From Desulfurobacteriaceae bacterium (GTDB lineage: Bacteria; Aquificota; Aquificia; Desulfurobacteriales; Desulfurobacteriaceae): a stretch of 64,000 bases of DNA. Made by a program: the position numbers and the translations under genes. The stretch lies in the NCBI GenBank assembly GCA_027051905.1, contig JALUGO010000005.1, positions 62,001 to 126,000 of the forward strand, given 5' to 3'. The notes beneath the pieces were generated by a model that was given only the letters and a program-made list of their open reading frames with translations, had not been told where the DNA came from and did no database searches. This document shows, piece after piece, positions 55,000 to 64,000 of the stretch; the stretch's first letter is position 1, and each line of letters begins with the position of its first letter.

Positions 55000-56896
55000 G
55001 AAGTTCTTAGTTGTTGGAACGGCAGGCCACATAGACCACGGGAAAACAACACTCATTAAAGCCCTTACCGGTATAGACACAGACCGCTGGGAAGAGGAAA
55101 AGAAGCGGGGAATGACCATTGACCTGGGGTTTGCTCACCTGGAGCTCCCCAATGGCACCCTGGCCGGCATCGTTGACGTTCCCGGCCACGAAAAGTTCAT
55201 AAAGAACATGCTGGCCGGAGCTCACGGTTTAGACCTGGTTCTCTTCGTCATCGCAGCAGACGAGGGGATAATGCCCCAGACGGAGGAACACTTAACAGTC
55301 TGTCAGGTTCTTGGAACCAAGAATGGGATTGTTGTTTTAACAAAAAAAGATTTGGTTGATGAGGATTGGCTGGAACTTGTAAAGGAAGAGGTAAAAGAGT
55401 TTACGAAGGGAACGTTTTTAGAGGGAGCTCCCGTCATTCCCGTTTCGGCAAAAACAGGCGAGGGAATAGGGGAGCTCCTTAAAGCCCTGGAAAAACTCTC
55501 TGAAGAGATAGAACCAAGGAGCTCTGAAGGTATTTTGAGGCTTCCCGTTGACAGGTCTTTCACGGTAAAGGGTTTTGGAACAGTCGTAACGGGAACACTC
55601 CTTTCAGGTAGGGTGAGCGCCGGAGACGAAGTTGAGATACTCCCGGCAGGTCTAAAGACAAAAGTTCGCGGAGTTCAGGTTCACGGAAAGCCAGTTGATA
55701 CGGCCTTTGCAGGCCAGAGGACTGCCCTAAATCTCGCTTCTGTCTCTAAAGAGGAGGTTAAAAGGGGAGACCTGCTGGCCACTCCCGGCTACCTGAAACC
55801 AACAAAAATGGTTGACGCCGTTTTAGAGCTCTCAAAGAACGCCAGCGTAATAGTTGAGAGCGGTTTTAAAGTCCACTTCCACCACTTAACCTCTGAAACT
55901 GAAGGGGAGGTTTACCTGATAGACAGGGAGGAACTCCTTCCCGGCGAAAGTGCTCTCGTCCAGATAAGGCTAAGAGACCCGGTCGTTCCCGTTTACGGAG
56001 ACAGGTTTGTTGTGAGGAACTACTCCCCGGCAAGGGTTATCGGCGGAGGCTGGGTGGTAAACCCGCTGCCGGAGAGGAAGTTCAGGAAGCGTTTCAGGAA
56101 AAGTTACCTCTCCTTTCTGAAACCCCTGATTGACGGAGATAAAGAGAAACAGCTCATTCACCTCGTCTCCCACTTCCCCGGCCTCTTAACGGAGAAAGAC
56201 TTAATCCAGAGGCTTGGCCTTACTCCTCAGAAGGCAAAGGAACTCGTTGAGGAAGCTGTTAAGGAGGGGAAACTCCTGAAGTTTGAAGGCAGATTCTACC
56301 CGCCAGACTACCTGAATGAGATCCGCCAAAACCTACTAAAGGCAGTTGAGGACTACCACAGGAAGTTTCCCGTTTCTCCGGGTATAAACAGGGAGTCTTT
56401 GAGGAGCTCCCTGAAACTTGCGGGGGAACTCTTTAACTCCGTAGTTGAAGGCCTCATAGAGGAAGGGATTTTAGAGGAAGAGAACTCCTACCTTAAACTC
56501 TCAGGCTTTAAACCAAAGGCGGAAGGAGAGTTTAAGGATATAGTGGAAAAACTTGAAACGGCCTCAAGGGAAGGGAGGTTTACTCCTCCGTCCCTCAAGG
56601 AGTTCTCTAAGTCTGAAGGGATTCCAGAGGAGAAGGTTTACATGGCCGCCTCTTATCTTGTCAGAGAAAAGAGATACCACAAGATTGGAGACTTCCTCTT
56701 TTCCCCCGAAAGTTTTGAAAAGATAAAGGAGATTCTGAAAGAGCACTTCGGGAAGAATGAAACCCTCTCCGTTTCAGAGTTTAAAGACCACATAGGGGTC
56801 AGCAGGAAATTTGCAATTCCCATCCTTGAATACCTTGACTTATTAGGACTTACAGAGAGGAGAGGAAACGAGAGAGTAAGAGGGAGGAACCTTTAG
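54989..56896 (+). CDS. selB: Selenocysteine-specific elongation factor SelB
   Basis: 635-residue GTPase that delivers Sec-tRNA to UGA codons followed by a SECIS hairpin. G1 [20 protein letters not shown]2 region [11 protein letters not shown]3 [14 protein letters not shown]4 TKKD; beta-barrel domains II and III ([37 protein letters not shown]), then four winged-helix domains at the C-terminus that bind SECIS. No tRNA-Sec gene or obvious selenoprotein lies in the window. Starts 11 nt before the end of rny. Confidence 0.94.
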   Translation: MQSKKFLVVGTAGHIDHGKTTLIKALTGIDTDRWEEEKKRGMTIDLGFAHLELPNGTLAGIVDVPGHEKFIKNMLAGAHGLDLVLFVIAADEGIMPQTEEHLTVCQVLGTKNGIVVLTKKDLVDEDWLELVKEEVKEFTKGTFLEGAPVIPVSAKTGEGIGELLKALEKLSEEIEPRSSEGILRLPVDRSFTVKGFGTVVTGTLLSGRVSAGDEVEILPAGLKTKVRGVQVHGKPVDTAFAGQRTALNLASVSKEEVKRGDLLATPGYLKPTKMVDAVLELSKNASVIVESGFKVHFHHLTSETEGEVYLIDREELLPGESALVQIRLRDPVVPVYGDRFVVRNYSPARVIGGGWVVNPLPERKFRKRFRKSYLSFLKPLIDGDKEKQLIHLVSHFPGLLTEKDLIQRLGLTPQKAKELVEEAVKEGKLLKFEGRFYPPDYLNEIRQNLLKAVEDYHRKFPVSPGINRESLRSSLKLAGELFNSVVEGLIEEGILEEENSYLKLSGFKPKAEGEFKDIVEKLETASREGRFTPPSLKEFSKSEGIPEEKVYMAASYLVREKRYHKIGDFLFSPESFEKIKEILKEHFGKNETLSVSEFKDHIGVSRKFAIPILEYLDLLGLTERRGNERVRGRNL

Positions 56897-57774
56897 TGGG
56901 GGAGCTCCTTCTAAACGTTATTCTTCCTGTTTACCTCCTCATCGGCCTTGGATTTCTGTCGGGAAAAATCTGGAAAGACCTTGAAACGAAAACTATCTCA
57001 ATGATTGTCCTCTACTTCTTTGCCCCTGCCCTCATCTTCTCCTCTTTCAGGGAGCTTTCTCTAAACTTTTCAAACATCTCCTGTATATCACTAACAGCCC
57101 TTGGTGTATTTTTGGGCGTTTATTTCATCTCAATCCTGTCAGAACTCCTTTTCATAAAAGAGAGGAACCCGGCCTTTGAGCTTTCATCAACAGTTATGAA
57201 TGCAGGTTACATGGGAATTCCTTTAATTCTCCTTATGTTTGGAGAGGATGCTCTCCCTGTTGCAATAACCTACATGGTGGTTATGGCGGTTTACCATTTT
57301 ACGCTGGGAATTGTAGTTTTAAAAGGAAGTTTAAAGGAAGGTATCGCCTCTGCCCTGAAAATTCCGCTAATCTACGCTCTTATCCTGTCATTCACCCTTA
57401 AAGAGGTAAACATTCCCCCAGGAATTGAAAAGATGATTAAGCTGTCGGGAGATGCAACACTACCTCTCATGCTGTTTTCAATTGGCATAAGTCTTTCGCA
57501 GATTAAATTTTCGGAAGTTAAACTAAGCATTCTGGGAACAGCTGTAAGATTTTTAGGTGGCACTACCTCCGCTCTCTTTTTCTCCAAAATCCTTGGTTGC
57601 CCTACATTTTTACAGAAAATTCTTATCGTTCAGTCCTCACTCCCTTCAGCTATCCTCAACTTTGTTCTCTGCGAAAAGTTTAATTCCTCTCCACAGATAG
57701 CTGCCTCAATTATCTTTGTCTCAACTCTTTTCTTTCCACTCTATCTGATCTTGCTTAAAATGTTCACGGGATAA
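56896..57774 (+). CDS. AEC-family (auxin efflux carrier-like) transporter
   Basis: 292 residues, about ten hydrophobic segments in two halves: VILPVYLLIGLGFLSGKIWKD, NAGYMGIPLILLMFGEDALPVAITY, and GDATLPLMLFSIGISLSQI. The family exports organic acids or similar solutes; the substrate is unknown. GTG start overlapping the selB stop by 1 nt, behind GGGAGGAAC. Confidence 0.85.
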   Translation: MGELLLNVILPVYLLIGLGFLSGKIWKDLETKTISMIVLYFFAPALIFSSFRELSLNFSNISCISLTALGVFLGVYFISILSELLFIKERNPAFELSSTVMNAGYMGIPLILLMFGEDALPVAITYMVVMAVYHFTLGIVVLKGSLKEGIASALKIPLIYALILSFTLKEVNIPPGIEKMIKLSGDATLPLMLFSIGISLSQIKFSEVKLSILGTAVRFLGGTTSALFFSKILGCPTFLQKILIVQSSLPSAILNFVLCEKFNSSPQIAASIIFVSTLFFPLYLILLKMFTG

Positions 57775-57813
57775 AACACGGTAAAATTGCAAAAAGCCTA
57801 TAGTGAGGTTGCT

Positions 57814-58491
57814 ATGAGAAATCTTCTGCTGGGTATCTTGGCACTTCTGGTTCCTTCTGTTGGCATATCAACAGAAATAAGAGATACCATAGTTGTATCT
57901 AAAGAGATAAAGCCCGATATCTACTGCGTTTCTCTGAGCGTTTCTTCCAGAGGAGACAGCGAATCAACTGTTCTTCAAGCACTTTCTGAAACAGACGCCC
58001 ATATAAGGGCTCTAAACTTAACCTACACTGGAGGTAAATTTACAGTCTTCCCCAGCAGAGAGTGGATTCCTGAAGAGAGAAAATACCGCATAGTAGGTTT
58101 TGTAGGCAGAATAAATTACCGGTTCACTCTTAAAAAACCCTCTCAGCAGGAGGAGATAATCAAAGCACTTGAAGAGGTAAAAAGAAGAGTTCCAGTTAAC
58201 TACACAATTTCCTCTGTCGGGTGGTGTATCTCAAAACCATTGATGCGTAAAGTTCAGCAGGAGTTAAAAATTGAAGCCCTAAAAGAGGCAAAACTGGAAG
58301 CTTTGCTCTTTGGAAGGGAGCTCCGCTCAAAGTGCAACCTTGAAAAGGTGGATCTCTCCATCAGAAGATTCCCTACTCCGTATGAAGCCATAAAGGCTGA
58401 ATCCTTAAAATCTCCTAAACCTCCACAGAGTAACCAGAACATGGAGATGAAGGCATCTGTTCTAATAAACTGCAAGCAGGAGGTAAGATGA
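57814..58491 (+). CDS. Periplasmic SIMPL-domain (DUF541) protein
   Basis: 225 residues with signal peptide ([21 protein letters not shown]) and the SIMPL pattern: [34 protein letters not shown] near the N-terminus and a helix [20 protein letters not shown] in the second half. Function in bacteria is unclear; homologues have been linked to oxidative stress or oligomeric periplasmic assemblies. ATG 57814 has GTGAGG upstream. Overlaps purT by 4 nt. Confidence 0.75.
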   Translation: MRNLLLGILALLVPSVGISTEIRDTIVVSKEIKPDIYCVSLSVSSRGDSESTVLQALSETDAHIRALNLTYTGGKFTVFPSREWIPEERKYRIVGFVGRINYRFTLKKPSQQEEIIKALEEVKRRVPVNYTISSVGWCISKPLMRKVQQELKIEALKEAKLEALLFGRELRSKCNLEKVDLSIRRFPTPYEAIKAESLKSPKPPQSNQNMEMKASVLINCKQEVR

Positions 58492-59672
58492 GAGTAGGAA
58501 CGCCCCTCTCACACAATGCAACGAAGGTTCTTCTTCTTGGAAGCGGAGAGCTTGGTAAAGAGTTTGTTATCGAAGCAATGAGACTTGGAATAGAAGTTGT
58601 TGCCGTCGATTCCTACCAGTTTGCTCCAGCCCAGCAGGTTGCTCACCGCTACTACGTGATAGACATGAGAGACGGGAACCAGATAAGGAACATCGTTTAC
58701 AGGGAAAAACCCGATTTTATCGTCCCGGAAATTGAAGCCATAGATACAGATATGCTTTTAGAACTCGAAAAGGAGGGTTTCAACGTCGTCCCAAGTGGAA
58801 AAGCCGTTAAACTCACAATGGACAGGATAGGAATTAGAAGACTTGCAGCAGAGGAACTTGGACTGAAAACTTCAGGATACAGATTTGCCGAAACTCTGGA
58901 CGAGTATAAAAAGGCTGTTGAAGAATTGGGACTTCCCGTTGTTGTGAAACCTGTAATGAGTTCCTCAGGAAAAGGACAGAGCGTTGTTAAAAGGCCAGAT
59001 GAGATAGAAAAAGCGTTCTACTACGCAAAAGAAAACGCAAGGGGTAAGGGAAACGCCCTCATAATCGAGGAGTTCATAGACTTTGACTTTGAGATAACCC
59101 TCCTAACAGTCAGAACTAAAAATCAGGGAACACTCTTCTGTCCGCCGATAGGCCACAGACAGGTGGAGGGAGACTACCACGAAAGCTGGCAACCCCAGGA
59201 GATGAGCGAAACTGCCCTTAAGAAAGCTCAGGAAATGGCCAAAGCCGTAACAGACGCCCTTGGTGGTTATGGAATATTTGGGTGTGAGTTCTTTATAAAA
59301 GGAGATACCGTCTGGTTCAGCGAGGTTTCTCCAAGACCCCACGACACAGGCATGGTTACAATGGCAAGTCAGAACATAAGTGAGTTTGAAATTCACCTTA
59401 GGGCAATCTTAGGTCTTCCCATTCACATTGAGCTCATATCACCCGGAGCATCCTACTGCTTCCACGCTCAAACCCATTCAGTAGCACCTGAATACGAAGG
59501 CTTGGAAAAGGCGTTAAAAGAACCAAACGTTTGGGTGAGAATATTCGGGAAGCCAACAACAAGACCCAGAAGGAGAATGGGAGTTGCCGTTGCAAGAGGA
59601 AAAACTGTAGAGGAGGCAAGGGAAAAGGCAAAAAGAGCAGCAGAAGCGGTGAGGGTTATTGAAAATGGTTAA
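58488..59672 (+). CDS. purT: Formate-dependent phosphoribosylglycinamide formyltransferase
   Basis: ATP-grasp enzyme of purine synthesis that formylates GAR with free formate and ATP. 394 residues: [40 protein letters not shown]-grasp loop [54 protein letters not shown] and [10 protein letters not shown]-like [11 protein letters not shown]. Using formate fits an autotroph with free formate from one-carbon metabolism. Confidence 0.95.
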   Translation: MRVGTPLSHNATKVLLLGSGELGKEFVIEAMRLGIEVVAVDSYQFAPAQQVAHRYYVIDMRDGNQIRNIVYREKPDFIVPEIEAIDTDMLLELEKEGFNVVPSGKAVKLTMDRIGIRRLAAEELGLKTSGYRFAETLDEYKKAVEELGLPVVVKPVMSSSGKGQSVVKRPDEIEKAFYYAKENARGKGNALIIEEFIDFDFEITLLTVRTKNQGTLFCPPIGHRQVEGDYHESWQPQEMSETALKKAQEMAKAVTDALGGYGIFGCEFFIKGDTVWFSEVSPRPHDTGMVTMASQNISEFEIHLRAILGLPIHIELISPGASYCFHAQTHSVAPEYEGLEKALKEPNVWVRIFGKPTTRPRRRMGVAVARGKTVEEAREKAKRAAEAVRVIENG

Positions 59673-60219
59673 GGTAGCGACCTTCGGAGGAGGCTGTTTC
59701 TGGTGTATAGAGGAGGCCTTCAGCGGCGTTGAAGGTGTTTTAGAGGCGGTTCCTGGCTATGCCGGAGGGAACGTTGAAAACCCCTCTTACGAGGAAGTTT
59801 GCATAGGTAAAACAGGCCACGTTGAAGCAGTTCAGGTTAAGTATGACCCTGGAAAGGTTTCTTACAGGGATCTCCTGATAACGTTCTTAACCTCCATTGA
59901 CCCTACAGACTCAGGAGGTCAGTTTGCAGACAGGGGAAGCCAATACAGACCTGTAATCTTCTACCACGATGAAGAGCAAAAAGAGTTAGCAGAGAAAGCT
60001 CTTAAAATCCTTGAAGAGAGTTCCCTCTTTTCCGAACTGATAGCAGTTTCCGTTGAGCCTTTTAAAAACTTCTATCCGGCCGAGGAATATCACAGAAGAT
60101 ACTTTGAGAAGAACCCGATGCACTACTTCTACTACAAAGAGGGAAGCGGAAGGAAGAAGTTCTGCGAAATAGTTTGGGATAGAAAAGGAGGAAGGAGACT
60201 CCTTGAGGAGAAACTTTAA
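59665..60219 (+). CDS. msrA: Peptide methionine sulfoxide reductase MsrA
   Basis: Reduces methionine S-sulfoxide. 184 residues with the catalytic [12 protein letters not shown] motif (Cys, not selenocysteine), [46 protein letters not shown] and [16 protein letters not shown]. Start ATG 59665 with GAGGG nine nt upstream; a TTG at 59659 is possible. Confidence 0.95.
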   Translation: MVKVATFGGGCFWCIEEAFSGVEGVLEAVPGYAGGNVENPSYEEVCIGKTGHVEAVQVKYDPGKVSYRDLLITFLTSIDPTDSGGQFADRGSQYRPVIFYHDEEQKELAEKALKILEESSLFSELIAVSVEPFKNFYPAEEYHRRYFEKNPMHYFYYKEGSGRKKFCEIVWDRKGGRRLLEEKL

Positions 60220-60946
60220 AGCCCATGCAGTTCAATTTGAAACAGTAGAGTGTGACTTTGAGAGGAACTACTCCCGGTTCCTCTCTCTTTTAAACTTCTG
60301 TGAGAAGAATTCTTTAGTTGTTGCTCCAGAAGTTTTTCCGACAGGTTTCTGTTACGAAAAAGTTGATGAAGCAGTAAAGTTCTCTGAAAAGATCTGCAGG
60401 GAGCTCCTCTCCTTCTCAAAAGGACTTAAGATTACTCTGGTCTTTACAGTTTTTGAGAGAATTAACGGAAAACTTTTTAACTCCGTGAAGGTCTTTGACA
60501 GGGGAAGGGAAGTTCTCTCAAGACCAAAAGTTAAACTCTTTCCGCCAACCGGTGAAACCGACTACTTCACGCCGGGGAGTTTCGGCGATTTAAAGGTTGC
60601 AGAAACCTCACTGGGAGTTACCGCTCCAGTAATCTGCTTTGAGCTTAGGTTCTACCCGGTTTTAGAAAGGTTAAAGTCTTTAGGAGGGGAGGTTTTCACC
60701 GTTTCAGCCCAGTGGGGAAGGGCTAGGAAGTTTCACTGGGAACTCTTTGTTAAGACGAGGGCTGTTGAGCTCCAGCGGTTCTTCGTGGCAGCAAACGGAA
60801 CCGGCAAAGAGATGGCGGGGAGCTCCCTCATCGTTGATCCGTGGGGAAGAGTTATCTCAGAAGCAGGAGACTCTGAAGGAGTTATTTCCGGAAACATTGA
60901 TACCGCCGCAATTTCGCAGGTTGAGAGGAAACTTCCCCTTAACTAA
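60203..60946 (+). CDS. Nitrilase-superfamily carbon-nitrogen hydrolase
   Basis: 247 residues with the Glu-Lys-Cys triad: VVAPEVFPTGF (E), RPKVKLFPPTGE (K) and APVICFELRF (C). The size and the PTGF, GETDYFTPG and SAQWGRAR segments resemble omega-amidase/YafV-type hydrolases that deaminate alpha-keto acid amides; an aliphatic amidase role cannot be excluded. TTG start 60203 with GGAAGGAG upstream, 17 nt inside msrA. The stop overlaps the convergent activase gene by 4 nt. Confidence 0.85.
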   Translation: MRRNFKAHAVQFETVECDFERNYSRFLSLLNFCEKNSLVVAPEVFPTGFCYEKVDEAVKFSEKICRELLSFSKGLKITLVFTVFERINGKLFNSVKVFDRGREVLSRPKVKLFPPTGETDYFTPGSFGDLKVAETSLGVTAPVICFELRFYPVLERLKSLGGEVFTVSAQWGRARKFHWELFVKTRAVELQRFFVAANGTGKEMAGSSLIVDPWGRVISEAGDSEGVISGNIDTAAISQVERKLPLN

Positions 60947-63900
60947 CCGGTCTTTTCCTCTCCTTTTGCCATTTCCTTCACCCTCTCTTTCAGGAAGTAG
61001 TCTATCGTTTCAACCCTTATCTTTATTGATCCTGAAGGCCTGTTTTCATCTATCTCGTGGAAGGTGAAGTAGGGAGCTCCGCTTTCTTCAACTATCTCCT
61101 CAATAACTGAATAAATTGGAGCATCATGACCACACCGGAAGGATGAGAGATCCAAGAGAGCAATATTAGGATGGCGGGAACCGTAGAGAGCTCCCCACAC
61201 CTTCCTCGTGCTGTTTTCACTGTAAGCCTTTGGCCAGATGTCCCTTATCTTAAACGGGTCTCTGTCGGGAAAGACCTTTCTCAAAAACTCCTCTGTAAGA
61301 GGGAGTGAGTCTATCGTTAGAATTGGGTAGCCAAGTTTTTGGAGCTCCTCTGTTATTCCGTGGTTTATTCCAGGGTCGTTGTGGTAGGGTCTTCCAAGGA
61401 CTAAAATGGCCATTCTCCCCTCAAGCTCCACTTTCCTTAAAATCTTCTCCCCCCACTTTCTTATCTCAGACTGGTAAGCCTCAAGTGCCTTAAACCCTTC
61501 CTCAACGGCTCTATCGCTCTCCCTTCTGGTCAGAGAGAGCAGGTTTTTAAATGTCTCAAACATCTCCCACTTAAGGAGCTCCTCGTCGTCAAAGTGGAGA
61601 ATGGGATCAACAAATTCAACTCCAGACTTTTTGAAAATGTCTTCCTCCTTTGTAAGGACAGACTTTACAGAGATGGGGGTTGCAGTAACCGTGGGGCAGG
61701 CGTGGGAACCCTCTGCATCCTTAAAAAGAGTTTTAAGGGTTGCAACCTTTGGAAAGAGGATAAAGTCGGGCTTTTTCTTTAACAGGTTCCTTACGTGGGC
61801 AAGGGCAACTTTACTGGGGAAGCACGGGTCTATGGCTCCTCCCCGGAGTTCCTCCCTTACCATCTTCTCACTTGTGTAATCTGAGAAGATAAAGTTCTCA
61901 ACGCCAAGGGCTTCAAGGTAACCTCTGAAGAAGGGAGCTAAAGCGTAGAAGTTCAGAACCCTCGGAATTCCAGCCTTTAACCTCTTTCTCCTCTCAATAA
62001 CGCTCTTCCTCGTGAATATTCCGAAAACCCTTTCCTGATAAACCTTATCGACAGAGTAACTCTCAAAAACTTTCCTGGCTGAAATCTCTTGAAGGTTCGG
62101 GTTCTCCTCCTTAATCCTCTGGAGCTTCTTAACAACCCCTTTTACATCTTCAACGTCTAAAACAGTTCCTTTCTCGCAGGGAGCTATTATGTAGAGTCTC
62201 TCTCCCCTTTTTGTGTTGACTTTTACAAAGGTTCTCTGACACCTGTTTGTGCAGAAATGACACCTTGTTGTTTCATCACTTTTTACAGAAAAATCCAGAG
62301 AAAGAAGTTCATCAAGACCTATAAAGTTCGTCCTGCCAGTATAATTTTTCATAGCCTCAACAGCAGCACCAAAAGCTCCTGCTTCTCCTGTTATCGGATG
62401 AACAAAAATCTCTGCATCTGGAACGCGTTCCTTTATAAAGTCATACTGAGCTTTAACAGCTGCAAGATTCCTCTGTGTTCCCCCCTGAAGGAGAAAACGT
62501 CTTCCAAGCTTCCTCAGGTTGGGTTCCTTAACAACGTAGAGCCAGACGTTTTTGGGAAGAACCTTCGCAAGCCCTGCCATTATCTCGTGGGGTTCCCAGC
62601 CGAGTCTCTGGAAGTTGACGATGTCTTGCTCCAAAAAGACTGCACAGCCGAAGTTAAACCTTGGAGCGTATTCAGCCCTAAAGGCAACATCCGCAAACTC
62701 CTCAACCCTGTATCCGAACTTCTCCGCAGTTGACTGTAGGAAGTAGCCGTTACCGGCAGAGCACTGGGTGTTTAGCTTAAAGTCTTTAACCTCACCGTTT
62801 TTCAGCATCATTACCTTTATGTCCTGCCCGCCAACGTCAACAATAACGTCAACATCTTTGAAGAAGTGTTTTGCAGAGATTGTGTGGGCAACGGTCTCAA
62901 CAACTGCAACGTCCGCTCCAATGGTCTCTTTTAACATTTCTTTGGCGTATCCTGTGGTTCCAACTGAGAGTATCTTGAGTTCAGCTCCGCTCCCCTCAAC
63001 CTGTTCCTTCAATCTCCTTACAACCTCTTGCGTATCCTGCAGCGGATTCCCCTTAGAGAGGGTGTAGGCAGTTGCGAGGAGCTCTCCACTCTCGTCTATC
63101 AAAACCGCCTTGGTCGAGGTTGAACCTCCGTCTATTCCTAAAAACGCCCTAACCTTTTCTCCCTTCCTAAACTCCCGTGGCTTAAAAGGTTTAACCCCAT
63201 ACTTTTCCTTAAACTCCTCCAAATTCTCACCGGGCTTTAAGAGTCCCCTCTCTCCGGTTTTGGCCTTCAGGTAGATTAAGTTCTTTCTGAACTCCTTAAG
63301 ACCATCGGCTCCCATGTAGGGGCTCTCTTCAAATTGAGAAAAGAGAGCAGAACCAAGGGCTGCGTAGAGGTGAGAGTTCTCAGGAAGTAAAAGGGAATCT
63401 TCGCTATACTCAATTCCCTTCTCTTCCCAGAGCTTTTCAAGATGGTATCTCCAGGCCTCAACAAGGGCGGGGAAGTAGGTGTTTGGGCCCCCAAGGAGGA
63501 GAACCACAGGCCTTAGAGTGTATCCCCTCGTCAAAACCGCAAGGTTCTGAACGACAATTGCGTTAAATAGGGATATGAGAAGCTCGTCGGCAGGAACGCC
63601 GGCCTTCTGGAGGCTGTTTATGTCAGTTTCAGCAAAAACCCCACACTTTGCCGCAACCGGGTGGACTTTAGAGGGGTCAAAGTGGATAGTCGTCGCAACG
63701 TCTAACGGAAGTTTCAGCTTTGAGACTATCCTGTCTATCGTTGCTCCCGTTCCGCCGGCGCACTTGTCGTTCATGGTGGTTACCTTTCTCCTTACTCCGC
63801 CGGCTTCTATCCAGAAAATCATCTTTGCGTCCTGTCCACCAAGCTCAACAACTGAGTTAACCTCCGGGTGGATGGTCTCAACTGCAAGGCTTACGGCGTT

Positions 63901-64000
63901 AACCTCCTGAACGAACTTCACCCCTAAAGCCCTTGCTATGTCTCCTCCGCCACTTCCCGTCATAAAGAGCTGGAAGTCTTTTCCAGCTATCTCCTCAAAA
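60943..64000 (-). CDS. Acyl-CoA dehydratase activase-family protein with DUF2229 (N-terminus beyond the right edge)
   Basis: Open to the window edge; at least 1018 residues are visible. Two ASKHA ATPase copies of the BcrAD/BadFG (HgdC-like) type occur. The first is missing its start and has ELGGQDAKMIFW and NDKCAGGTGATIDRI (4Fe-4S Cys). The second has LGIDGGSTSTKAVLIDESGEL, VDVGGQDIKVMML and NTQCSAGNGYFLQ. A Cys cluster CHFCTNRCQRTF follows, then DUF2229 (GIPRVLNFYALAPFFRGYLEALG, GAIDPCFPSKVALAHV) and a C-terminal segment resembling HgdB-type dehydratase subunits (VLGRPYHNDPGINHGITEEL, RCGHDAPIYSVIEEI). These large proteins are thought to inject electrons from ATP-driven low-potential clusters; their substrate is unknown. 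Confidence 0.88.
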   Translation of the reverse strand, partial: FEEIAGKDFQLFMTGSGGGDIARALGVKFVQEVNAVSLAVETIHPEVNSVVELGGQDAKMIFWIEAGGVRRKVTTMNDKCAGGTGATIDRIVSKLKLPLDVATTIHFDPSKVHPVAAKCGVFAETDINSLQKAGVPADELLISLFNAIVVQNLAVLTRGYTLRPVVLLLGGPNTYFPALVEAWRYHLEKLWEEKGIEYSEDSLLLPENSHLYAALGSALFSQFEESPYMGADGLKEFRKNLIYLKAKTGERGLLKPGENLEEFKEKYGVKPFKPREFRKGEKVRAFLGIDGGSTSTKAVLIDESGELLATAYTLSKGNPLQDTQEVVRRLKEQVEGSGAELKILSVGTTGYAKEMLKETIGADVAVVETVAHTISAKHFFKDVDVIVDVGGQDIKVMMLKNGEVKDFKLNTQCSAGNGYFLQSTAEKFGYRVEEFADVAFRAEYAPRFNFGCAVFLEQDIVNFQRLGWEPHEIMAGLAKVLPKNVWLYVVKEPNLRKLGRRFLLQGGTQRNLAAVKAQYDFIKERVPDAEIFVHPITGEAGAFGAAVEAMKNYTGRTNFIGLDELLSLDFSVKSDETTRCHFCTNRCQRTFVKVNTKRGERLYIIAPCEKGTVLDVEDVKGVVKKLQRIKEENPNLQEISARKVFESYSVDKVYQERVFGIFTRKSVIERRKRLKAGIPRVLNFYALAPFFRGYLEALGVENFIFSDYTSEKMVREELRGGAIDPCFPSKVALAHVRNLLKKKPDFILFPKVATLKTLFKDAEGSHACPTVTATPISVKSVLTKEEDIFKKSGVEFVDPILHFDDEELLKWEMFETFKNLLSLTRRESDRAVEEGFKALEAYQSEIRKWGEKILRKVELEGRMAILVLGRPYHNDPGINHGITEELQKLGYPILTIDSLPLTEEFLRKVFPDRDPFKIRDIWPKAYSENSTRKVWGALYGSRHPNIALLDLSSFRCGHDAPIYSVIEEIVEESGAPYFTFHEIDENRPSGSIKIRVETIDYFLKERVKEMAKGEEKTG

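Noticed and set aside
54989-64000. In-frame TGA (selenocysteine) codons in genes near selB
   Set aside because: All genes here end at sensible family lengths and the MsrA active site uses a Cys codon; no extension past a TGA looked conserved.

Overview
The window looks like chromosomal DNA of a thermophilic, Gram-negative, chemolithotrophic bacterium. My best guess is Aquificota, close to Desulfurobacterium or Thermovibrio. This is inference: the proteins are rich in Glu, Lys and Arg, genes are packed head to tail with 1-60 nt overlaps, TTG and GTG starts with strong Shine-Dalgarno (SD) sequences are common, MutL is short, and SelB, system II cytochrome c maturation, an AzgA permease, RNase Y and a large acyl-CoA dehydratase activase occur together. 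No database search was possible. Most of the window is housekeeping DNA. I see no insertion sequence, CRISPR array or prophage.

Layout. 1-4.2 kb (minus): an edge ORF, pgi and ppsA (gluconeogenesis). 4.3-10.5 kb (plus): mutL, purine permease, htpX, ClC channel, coaBC. 10.4-18.1 kb: rlmB (minus), a promoter with tRNA-Val and tRNA-Asp (plus), then a minus-strand run rlmH-rsfS-bamD-rng-radical SAM-two unknown genes. 18.1-22.0 kb: lepB (plus), then HU, yggU, divIVA, rdgB, rph and murI (minus). 22.1-27.4 kb (plus): rel, clpP, ribBA, a coiled-coil protein and pdxA. 27.4-35.0 kb: visibly A+T-richer accessory DNA, with about 0.5 kb of decayed sequence followed by a five-gene exopolysaccharide-type operon. 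35.0-40.5 kb (minus): sugar epimerase, macrodomain, rsmE, clpC, lolD-like. 40.5-45.8 kb (plus): CCA-type nucleotidyltransferase, amidohydrolase, ccsB-ccsA and an isolated small protein. 45.9-47.0 kb: a WYL regulator (minus). 47.0-60.9 kb (plus): pheS, an A+T-rich ATPase-nuclease pair, pheT, zapA, a 5-formyl-THF cyclo-ligase, rny, selB, an AEC transporter, a SIMPL protein, purT, msrA and a nitrilase-family amidase. 60.9-64.0 kb (minus): the acyl-CoA dehydratase activase, running off the right edge.

The two most interesting systems. (1) The 27.97-35.03 kb operon encodes a secreted TolC-like/glycoside-hydrolase-like fusion, a HlyD/Alg44-like periplasmic adaptor, an OmpA-like protein, a cytoplasmic zinc-ribbon protein whose GGDEF active site is degenerate but keeps an RxxD c-di-GMP I-site, and a processive family 2 glycosyltransferase. 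It looks like a compact, c-di-GMP-controlled polysaccharide synthesis and export machine that resembles Pel or alginate systems in logic but not in gene content. (2) An SMC/OLD-like ATPase and a small PD-(D/E)xK nuclease-like protein sit between pheS and pheT with 1-, 17- and 4-nt overlaps. This looks like a two-gene defence module hidden inside an essential operon.

At the DNA level, the palindromic octamer GGAGCTCC occurs about 40 times by hand count, far above expectation. It is absent from the 9 kb that includes the exopolysaccharide locus. Two same-strand gene pairs overlap by more than 100 nt, and pdxA has no canonical start codon in frame upstream of its conserved N-terminal motif.
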